The notes beneath the pieces are model-generated. The model ran no database searches and had not been told where the DNA came from. It was given only the letters and a program-made list of their open reading frames with translations. The translations under genes were made by a program, and so were the position numbers. Of a stretch of 11,701 bases of DNA, positions 6,918 to 11,701 are shown in pieces. The stretch is from SURF-32 sp964648365 (GTDB taxonomy: Bacteria; Planctomycetota; Phycisphaerae; UBA1845): NCBI GenBank assembly GCA_964648365.1, contig CAZYLK010000187.1, positions 1 to 11,701 of the forward strand. The letters are read 5' to 3'. Every line of letters starts with the position of its first letter. The stretch's first letter is position 1.

Positions 6918-7261
6918 AGAAGGGAGTAAGGGAGTGAGGGAGTAAGGGAGTCAGGGAAGAGAAGAAGGAGACGTCGTCACTGGTGGTTGAGTCAAGACGA
7001 GCCGCGGGCTGCTAGCCCGCCAAGCGTCTGCAACCGAGCCGCGGGCTGCTAGCCCGCCAAGCGTCTGCAACCGAGCTGCGGGCTGCTAGCCCGCCAAGCG
7101 TCTGCAACCGAGCCGCGCGGCTTCAGCCCGCGCGACGCACCAGAATCCGCTCCCTTACGGTCGCGGCTCAGATTGACGAGGCCAATCGGATTGACGACGA
7201 AGCTCGGATTCAGTGCCCGTCTCTTCTCTTCCCTTACTCCCTCACTCCCTTACTCCCTTCT
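6918..7261. mobile_element. 344-bp element with long inverted arms between the two partner genes (MITE- or REP-like)
   Basis: The left arm (6918-6973) is purine-rich and starts one base after the thiolase-like stop codon. The right arm (7218-7261) is its reverse complement. The outer 32 bases match exactly (6918-6949 with 7261-7230). The arms then continue to pair up to an AGACG end, with 8-base and 4-base gaps on the right side. Both arms consist of reiterated GGGAGTA/GGGAGTG-type units. The inside holds the 37-bp palindromic array and a palindromic tract to about 7170. No protein is encoded, no transposase is near, and no target-site duplication was seen. It may be a non-autonomous mobile element or a locally grown repeat; calling it mobile is inference. 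Confidence 0.55.
6998..7108. repeat. Three 37-bp tandem repeats, each with a perfect hairpin, plus a diverged fourth
   Basis: Copies occupy 6998-7034, 7035-7071 and 7072-7108. Each begins CGAGCCGCGGGCT and ends AAGCGTCTGCAAC. The only visible difference is one C-to-T change at 7077 in the third. Each contains GCGGGCT-GCT-AGCCCGC, a seven-pair stem with a three-base loop (for example 7004-7020). A diverged copy follows at 7109-7140, with GCGCGGCTTCAGCCCGCGC. The near-identity of the copies points to recent expansion. Confidence 0.9.
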
Positions 7262-7283
7262 GCTCGCGAAAGGCGCTACTCTG

Positions 7284-7757
7284 ATGGCCATCACACTCGA
7301 CGGAACCACCGCGGAAGTCCTGTGCGACGAACCGCTGACGATCAAAAACCTGAAGAACTGGCACCACGTGCACAGCTACGGCGGGTGGGGGCGGTTTTTC
7401 AAGGGGCTGCGGCAGAAAAAGCTGCTGGCGACGCGCTGCACCAACCCGGACTGCGCCGAGAAACGCCTCTGGCTGCCGCCGCGGTGCGAATGCCCGGACT
7501 GCTGGCACGAGATGGAATGGGTCGAAGCACCGACAGTGGGGAGGGTCTACACCCACAGCACGGTGCTTTATCCCGGCGCTCCCTTCCGCGCCTCGACGCC
7601 CTGCCCGCTGATCAGCGTCGACATCGACGGCGTCTGTACCAAGCTGATGAGCTACATGAAGGAAGGCAAGCCCGAGATCGGCATGAAGATCAAGGCGGTC
7701 TTCAACACCGACAAGCCGACCAACACCATCCTTGATCTGGCCTGGGTGCCGGCGTAA
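7284..7757 (+). CDS. DUF35 zinc-ribbon/OB-fold partner of the thiolase-like protein
   Basis: A 157-residue cytoplasmic protein. A helical N-terminus (about 20-48) leads into a zinc ribbon, with Cys52 and Cys57 paired with Cys70 and Cys73, and an extra Cys68. Next comes the OB fold from WVEAPTVGRVYTHSTV (79-94) to VFNTDKPTNTILDLAWV (139-155). DUF35 proteins bind thiolase-fold enzymes and help deliver or position acyl-CoA; archaeal thiolase/HMG-CoA synthase complexes and Ltp2-ChsH2 are known cases. Position directly after the thiolase-like gene supports a complex. ATG at 7284 is preferred: AAAGG (7269-7273) lies ten bases upstream and the protein starts normally. Upstream in-frame TTG codons would place the repeat arm inside the protein. 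The first Cys pair is spaced by four residues instead of the common two. A damaged relative lies at 9285-9497. Confidence 0.88.
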   Translation: MAITLDGTTAEVLCDEPLTIKNLKNWHHVHSYGGWGRFFKGLRQKKLLATRCTNPDCAEKRLWLPPRCECPDCWHEMEWVEAPTVGRVYTHSTVLYPGAPFRASTPCPLISVDIDGVCTKLMSYMKEGKPEIGMKIKAVFNTDKPTNTILDLAWVPA

Positions 7758-8069
7758 GAACGCAGGTCCGAGTGGCGGCTTTCGCCGCCGCCGCGCCGCG
7801 TGGCTTCTACCCGCACGGCGCCGCCGATCGAGCGCCATACTCGCCGGGCAATCGCGGCGGCGCATCCGCCGGGCCTGGGGCCGGTGTTCGATTTGCAACT
7901 CCGCGCGGTCTTGTGAAGCTCGCGGCCGCCGAGAGGTTCCGCTGGCACGATCACGCGCTGCAACGCGGAGCTTGCAGACCTTGCCACGGATTGCCGCCCT
8001 TCTTCGATCAGGCACCGCGGGCGTGCGTGGCATACGTTCCACGGGTCGGTGGCACGCGTGCGGGTTCGC
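7758..8069. other. Convergent intergenic region with one hairpin, otherwise nothing recognised
   Basis: This 312-base gap separates the ends of the DUF35 gene and the secreted-protein gene. GGCGGC-TTTC-GCCGCC (7774-7789) starts 16 bases after the DUF35 stop and could act as a terminator stem or 3'-end stabiliser, but no T-tract follows. Open frames across the rest (for example 7772-8149) are low-complexity Ala/Arg/Gly products of GC-rich DNA with no domain I recognise. I see no RNA gene. Confidence 0.5.
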
Positions 8070-9194
8070 CTACCGATTACTGCATCCGAGTCGCGGCCCT
8101 TTTGCGTAGCAGTGGCCGGGGCCACCGCCCAGGCATTCCAGACGCTTGAACTTCGCCTTCTTTGGACAATCAGTGTCGCGTCCGCAGGATTGCTGTGTCG
8201 TGATCGGTTCGCCCTGGTTCGGACAGGCCGTGCAGCCCCTCTTGTGCTTTACCTTCCTGGCGATGTACTGACAATTGCCGTACTCACCCGCACCGAGCAG
8301 CACTACGGCCGGTCCCACCGGGCGTTCGCCATCGGGGCAGACGGACTCCCCCTGGACGCACGCCGCCGACTCCATCTTGCAGTCTCCCGCACCGTGCGCA
8401 CTGCTGAAGCCAAACTTGTCCGCCCGACCCATGTAATCCGAGCGCTCGGACTTTGTCACCCATAGCAGCGGCCATGCCTGATCCGAGTGACGCACCCCCG
8501 CGCGATCTTCCCACATGATGACCTGAATGCCGATCCGGCCCGTCCGCGGCGCGTCAAAGTCGATGCCGAAACGCTCAAGGTCGATCGTCGTTGCGTTCCA
8601 GCCGGACTGGGGCGCGCCGAAGTCCGCCACGAACCCGCCCAGCAGATTTGATCCCGGTTTCGCACAGGCGCCGCCGTCGTACGAATCGAAGACCCGGATT
8701 TCGACCTGGACCGGACGGCCGGTCCGCAACGCGCCCCAGAGAAACGACGCAACCAGCACCCGATCCGGCGAGCGCTTGGCGACTTGTCCTCCGGTCGCGC
8801 TGATGCAGTTTGGAAGGGGCTGGCAACCGGGTTGTTTCGGATCGCACCAGAAGAGCCGGTCGCTGCTGCGCCATCCGACGCAGTATTTCCCGCTGCCGGG
8901 AGGCACGTCGAAGTACTCCTGGGGCTCGTTCGTCAGCCGATTGTAGCGCTGCGGATCCCGTTCAAGGCTGTCCCAGACGGCGTCCAGCGGCATACCTGGA
9001 AGCGGTTCGCCCTCGTTAATATCGTGCCAGGGACCGAGCGTTCCGTCAGGGAACACCGCGGCCACACGGTTGGGCTGCAACGGTCCGGGCTGGGCCCTCC
9101 CGGTTGTTTGGCCTTGTGCGGCTGCACGACTGGCGCAGGCAAACGAGACTATGGTCACGGCACAGACCAGAATACGTTGGCGCGGCGTTGACAT
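8070..9194 (-). CDS. Secreted Cys-rich protein of unknown function
   Basis: I do not recognise the family. The protein is 374 residues. MSTPRQRILVCAVTIVSFAC-ASRAAA is a clear Sec signal peptide with likely cleavage after AAA and before QG; there is no proper lipobox, so it should be soluble and exported. The middle part has alternating strands (VQVEIRVFDSYDG, GGFVADFGAPQSGWN, TGRIGIQVIMWED), suggesting a beta-sandwich. The last ~105 residues carry 11 Cys, and the N-terminal part about five more, so several disulfides are likely. It contains no enzyme motif I know. ATG at 9194 is chosen because GGAGG (9204-9200) sits five bases upstream; an in-frame TTG four codons earlier overlaps that site. 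The gene is monocistronic, lying between the DUF35 gene and the DUF35 remnant, both on the opposite strand. Confidence 0.8.
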   Translation of the reverse strand: MSTPRQRILVCAVTIVSFACASRAAAQGQTTGRAQPGPLQPNRVAAVFPDGTLGPWHDINEGEPLPGMPLDAVWDSLERDPQRYNRLTNEPQEYFDVPPGSGKYCVGWRSSDRLFWCDPKQPGCQPLPNCISATGGQVAKRSPDRVLVASFLWGALRTGRPVQVEIRVFDSYDGGACAKPGSNLLGGFVADFGAPQSGWNATTIDLERFGIDFDAPRTGRIGIQVIMWEDRAGVRHSDQAWPLLWVTKSERSDYMGRADKFGFSSAHGAGDCKMESAACVQGESVCPDGERPVGPAVVLLGAGEYGNCQYIARKVKHKRGCTACPNQGEPITTQQSCGRDTDCPKKAKFKRLECLGGGPGHCYAKGPRLGCSNR

Positions 9195-9284
9195 GGCGGC
9201 CTCCAATCGACCCGACTATTGGACAGGAACCGAGCACTTCGCCTACCAGCGCAGGCGCTTCCTGTCAAGTGACGCCCGCGTTTT

Positions 9285-9497
9285 AAACGTTTGCGGCTGC
9301 CCGCTGCCGCCGCGTTCCGCGTGCCCCGATTGCTGGCACATGATGGAATGGGTCGAGGCGCCGACGGTTGGCAAGGTCTACACACAAAGCACCGTGCGCT
9401 ATCCCGGCATAGCACCGTGCGCTATCCCGGCGTCCCCTTCCGCGCGTCGACGCCCTGCCCGCTGACCAGCGCCGACATCGACGACGTCTGCACCAAT
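9285..9497 (+). pseudogene. Decayed fragment of a second DUF35 zinc-ribbon/OB-fold gene
   Basis: This stretch is homologous to the intact DUF35 gene at about 7464-7655. Shared peptides are CPDCWHxMEWVEAPTVGxVYTxSTV, broken into pieces, and YPGxPFRASTPCPL, then DIDxVCT. By hand, about four of five bases match over the 80 bases after TGCTGGCAC. Two tandem duplications break the frame: 7 bp (GCTGCCC/GCTGCCG near 9296-9309) and 23 bp (9388-9433). Together they add 30 bases, so the frame before and after is the same. The homology lacks the first zinc Cys pair and stops at about 9497, before the C-terminal strands. An ATG at 9193 could start an alternative reading (YWTG, VCGCPLPPRSACPDC) that resembles a DUF35 N-terminus, but it still frameshifts at the 23-bp duplication. 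Non-functional is the best call. Confidence 0.75.
9388..9433 (+). repeat. 23-bp direct tandem duplication inside the DUF35 remnant
   Basis: AGCACCGTGCGCTATCCCGG-C begins at 9388 and again at 9411, identical over 21 bases and followed by AT and GT respectively. The intact paralogue has this stretch once (from about 7557). The period is not a multiple of three and causes the main frameshift. Confidence 0.9.
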
Positions 9498-9636
9498 CAA
9501 GTCAACACTCGCGAACCGCGGAACATGCGCGGCCGGCAATGCCATCCGGGTCTGAGAGATTTGCCCAGGCGACGGCTGTGCCGCGGGCGGCTCCCTGACC
9601 CATCTTCAACAGTGGCTTTTCCGTCGCGGTTCGGAT

Positions 9637-9651
9637 CGCGGGCATCCCGCG
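9637..9651 (-). terminator. Possible terminator stem after the HAD gene
   Basis: CGCGGG-CAT-CCCGCG (9637-9651) is a perfect six-pair stem with a three-base loop, nine bases past the HAD stop on the minus strand. There is no T-run after it, so it could equally be general palindromic filler. Confidence 0.3.
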
Positions 9652-9660
9652 GCTCGCTGA

Positions 9661-10356
9661 TCACGCTGTCCGCACCAGCGATGCGAGTTGAGCCAGGGAC
9701 GTCAGCGTGTAGTCCGGCGCGGCCTCCCCGATATCGTGAATGCGATCCTCGCGGCAGATCCACGCGGTGCGGATGCCCAGCCGGGCGGCGCCGCCGATGT
9801 CGCTGTGGAGAGAGTCGCCGACATGCAGCACGCGCTGCGGCCGCACGCCCAGTTCCGCGGCGGCGCGGCGAAAGATCTCGCTGTCCGGCTTGTACGAACG
9901 GGCGCACTCCGACGTAACAATGGCGTGGAACGCCAGCCCGTGACGAGACACGGCCGCGTCGAGATCGGCCCGGTCGGCGTTCGACACGCAGCAGACGGGC
10001 ACGTCGAGCGCTTGCAGTGCGGCGAGCGCGTCATCGTGCAGAGGCGGCGCTCGCCAGTAGGCGGAAATGTCGGCCACGAACGGCTCCGGATCCACGGCCG
10101 GGCGCCCCAGCTCCGCCAGCGTCTGCCGCAGGCTGTCGCACTCGCAGGCGTAAAGCGTCCGAAAACGACTCCCGTTCGATGCGTCGATCGTCCGGAAGAA
10201 ACACTCCCCCCACCGGATCGCAAACGCCTGCGCGCTCAGCGGCAACCGCAATTCCTGCGCGATGCGGGCGCATGCGGTCTCGACCGCATGGCGATCGCCG
10301 GCACAAATCGTCCCGTAGAAGTCGATAAAGACCGCATCGACGGAAGGTTGACTCAT
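9661..10356 (-). CDS. HAD-superfamily hydrolase
   Basis: A 231-residue cytoplasmic HAD-fold protein. Motif I is FIDFYGTI with nucleophile Asp12 and Tyr14 where phosphatases have the second, acid/base Asp. Motif II is VCCVSNAD (Ser125), motif III YKPDSEIF (Lys156), and motif IV HVGDSLHSD (Asp181, Asp186). A cap domain fits residues about 20-110. The D-x-Y-G-T form of motif I is common in haloacid-dehalogenase-like members, so phosphatase activity is less certain than the fold. The substrate cannot be named. ATG at 10356 follows a G-rich ribosome site (10368-10363) six bases upstream. The gene is divergent from the class V PLP enzyme, with 210 bases between the starts. Its end faces the DUF35 remnant across about 160 bases in which only one hairpin is visible. 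Confidence 0.9.
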   Translation of the reverse strand: MSQPSVDAVFIDFYGTICAGDRHAVETACARIAQELRLPLSAQAFAIRWGECFFRTIDASNGSRFRTLYACECDSLRQTLAELGRPAVDPEPFVADISAYWRAPPLHDDALAALQALDVPVCCVSNADRADLDAAVSRHGLAFHAIVTSECARSYKPDSEIFRRAAAELGVRPQRVLHVGDSLHSDIGGAARLGIRTAWICREDRIHDIGEAAPDYTLTSLAQLASLVRTA

Positions 10357-10473
10357 CTGCCGCCCCCCAGGCCCGCGCGGGCAAGCGGATGCCCCTCAAC
10401 GCAGGATGCAGCCCCGGCCGCGACGCCGCTGATGTAAATTCCCTTGTAATCGCGCTCCGGCTGTTTGCGAACG

Positions 10474-10479
10474 TATAAT
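10474..10479 (+). promoter_or_regulatory. Perfect TATAAT -10 box upstream of the class V PLP enzyme
   Basis: TATAAT sits in an unusually AT-rich patch (10474-10484) of an otherwise GC-rich spacer. It would give a start point near 10486 and a leader of about 80 bases. No good -35 lies at 16-18 bases; TTGTAA at 10444-10449 is too far (24 bases). Activator dependence is possible. The leader shows no riboswitch that I recognise. Confidence 0.4.
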
Positions 10480-10566
10480 AATAACGGGAAGCCGACAACG
10501 CCATTGAACGATCGCGCGCCGCCCGAGTGGCTCTGCCACGCGGTCGCCGCGCGAGGGGAGGGTGTC

Positions 10567-11694
10567 ATGGACTGGCAGGCACTGCGTGACGAGTTTCCGA
10601 TCACGCGGAATTACAACTTTCAGAACCACGCGCTGGTGTCGCCGCTGAGCCGCCGGGCCGCGGACGCCGCGCGCCGATACCTCAAGGCCGCCGAAGAGAC
10701 GACCTACGTCGAAGGCAAGTTCTATCGCCACGCCGACCGCGTGCGGCAGCAGGTCGCCAACCTGATCCGCGCCGACGCCGACGAGATCGCCTTCACCAAG
10801 AACACCACCGAGGGCCTCAGCTTCGTGGCCAACGGCCTGACGTGGAAGAGCGGCGACAACGTCGTCCTCGCCAACGTGGAGTTCCCCGGAAACGTCTACC
10901 CGTGGCAGGCGCTGCGCGCCCGCGGCGTCGAATGCCGCCTCGTGCTCGAGGAAGACGGCCGGATTCCGCTCGAACGCATTATGGAGGCCATCGACTCGCG
11001 CACGCGCGTGGTGACCATCTCCTCCGTGCAGTTCGCCAGTGGCTTCCGCACCGATCTGGCCACGCTGGGCGAGTTCTGCCAGAGCAAGGGCGTGTTCCTG
11101 TGCGTGGACGCGATCCAGTCGCTGGGCGTGTTCCCCATCGACGTACATGGGATGAAGATCGACTTCCTCTCTGCCGATGGGCACAAGTGGCTCTGCGGCC
11201 CGGAGGGGTCGGGCATCTTCTACGTCCGCCGCGAGATTCAAGGATACCTCAAACCGTCGACCATCGGCTGGATGTCGATGCGCGACGCTTTCAACTTCTC
11301 CAAGGCACATTTCGAGTTCGCCGACTCCGCCCGCCGCTACGAGAGCGGCAGCTACAACTTCGCCGGCATCTACGCCCTGGGCGGCGCGATCGACCTCATC
11401 AACGAGATCGGCCTGGAGAACATCTCCGCCCGCGTGCTCGAACTGACCGACCGGCTGACGACAGGCGTCCGCGACCGCGGCTACCGCGTGATCAGCTCGC
11501 GCCAGCGCGGCGAGGCCAGCAGCATCGTGGCGTTCTTTACCGACGCCCATGACCCGGAGCAGATTCAGCAGCACCTGCAAGCCGAACACCGCATCGTCAT
11601 CGCCGTCCGCTCCGGCCGCCTCCGCGCCAGCCCGCACATGTACAACACGGAGCGGGAGATTGATCAGCTCATCGAGACGCTGCCGGGGCATTGA
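10567..11694 (+). CDS. Class V aminotransferase-fold PLP-dependent enzyme (cysteine-desulfurase-like, no catalytic Cys)
   Basis: A 375-residue cytoplasmic fold-type I PLP enzyme. Visible cofactor-site residues are KNTTEGLS (from about 78; phosphate-binding loop), VDAIQSLG with Asp181 and Gln184, and SADGHKWLCGPEG with His206 and Schiff-base Lys207. The C-terminus reads VRSGRLRASPHMYNTEREID, with Arg353 likely to bind a substrate carboxylate. In SufS-type desulfurases this loop carries the catalytic Cys (RxGHHCAQ); here none is present, so desulfuration by the usual route is unlikely. Lyase, epimerase or aminotransferase activity is possible, as in isopenicillin-N-epimerase-like relatives. ATG at 10567 is chosen for the GGGGAGGG ribosome site just upstream (10555-10562). 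An in-frame TTG at 10465 would put the TATAAT box inside the gene. It appears to be a single-gene unit within the window; the downstream neighbour is not visible. Confidence 0.9.
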   Translation: MDWQALRDEFPITRNYNFQNHALVSPLSRRAADAARRYLKAAEETTYVEGKFYRHADRVRQQVANLIRADADEIAFTKNTTEGLSFVANGLTWKSGDNVVLANVEFPGNVYPWQALRARGVECRLVLEEDGRIPLERIMEAIDSRTRVVTISSVQFASGFRTDLATLGEFCQSKGVFLCVDAIQSLGVFPIDVHGMKIDFLSADGHKWLCGPEGSGIFYVRREIQGYLKPSTIGWMSMRDAFNFSKAHFEFADSARRYESGSYNFAGIYALGGAIDLINEIGLENISARVLELTDRLTTGVRDRGYRVISSRQRGEASSIVAFFTDAHDPEQIQQHLQAEHRIVIAVRSGRLRASPHMYNTEREIDQLIETLPGH

Positions 11695-11701
11695 GGGCGG
11701 A

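Noticed and set aside
6998..7108. CRISPR array
   Set aside because: The 37-bp units are identical throughout with no unique spacers, so this is a plain tandem repeat.
7173..7283. N-terminal extension of the DUF35 protein from an upstream TTG
   Set aside because: It would translate through the inverted-repeat arm and lacks a ribosome site. The ATG at 7284 has one and gives the expected domain start.
7772..8149. Small gene of 125 codons after the DUF35 gene
   Set aside because: The product is Ala/Gly/Arg-rich and unrecognised, overlaps the end of the secreted-protein gene on the other strand, and begins within a hairpin.
10396..11691. Minus-strand open frame of 431 codons opposite the PLP enzyme
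   Set aside because: The plus strand has all class V PLP motifs and a strong ribosome site; the opposite frame has neither motifs nor a start signal.
1..11701. A defence island, toxin-antitoxin, prophage or other new multi-gene system
   Set aside because: No nuclease-effector, toxin, integrase, transposase or phage gene was seen. RecJ alone is housekeeping, and the other genes are unlinked single units apart from the two pairs described.

Overview
The window is GC-rich (by eye about 65%) bacterial chromosome with long intergenic stretches full of GC-rich palindromes. It holds eight intact or nearly intact genes and one decayed gene. Gene content (a TIGR02147/DUF4423-type regulator, a GT-C glycosyltransferase, a thiolase-like/DUF35 pair, a secreted Cys-rich protein with no recognised family) and repeat style suggest Planctomycetota or a relative. 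This is an inference from gene types, not from a marker gene.

Layout. 1-1694 (minus): recJ, lacking only the last few codons at the window edge. 1695-2130: a divergent spacer with a 28-bp-period imperfect tandem array, several hairpins and a good promoter. 2131-3319 (plus): an overlapping pair, a TIGR02147-type DNA-binding regulator followed by a small VOC-fold protein. 3369-5318 (minus): a multi-pass GT-C membrane glycosyltransferase. 5547-7757 (plus): a thiolase-like protein and its zinc-ribbon/OB-fold (DUF35) partner, separated by a 344-bp repeat element with long inverted arms and an inner 37-bp tandem array. 8070-9194 (minus): a secreted Cys-rich protein of unknown function. About 9285-9497 (plus): a decayed piece of a second DUF35 gene. 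9661-10356 (minus): a HAD-fold hydrolase. 10567-11694 (plus): a class V PLP-dependent enzyme, divergent from the HAD gene.

How the genes may work together. The clearest functional unit is the thiolase-like + DUF35 pair. The thiolase-like protein has Gly where SCP2-type thiolases carry the nucleophilic Cys, while two histidines are kept. This resembles thiolase-fold retro-aldolases that need a DUF35 partner more than true thiolases. The regulator and VOC gene look translationally coupled. recJ, the glycosyltransferase, the HAD protein and the PLP enzyme appear to be single-gene transcription units.

I found no tRNA, rRNA, CRISPR array, transposase, phage gene or defence system. The most unusual material is the repeat element inside the thiolase-like/DUF35 unit, the frameshifted DUF35 remnant, and the possibly leaderless regulator gene.
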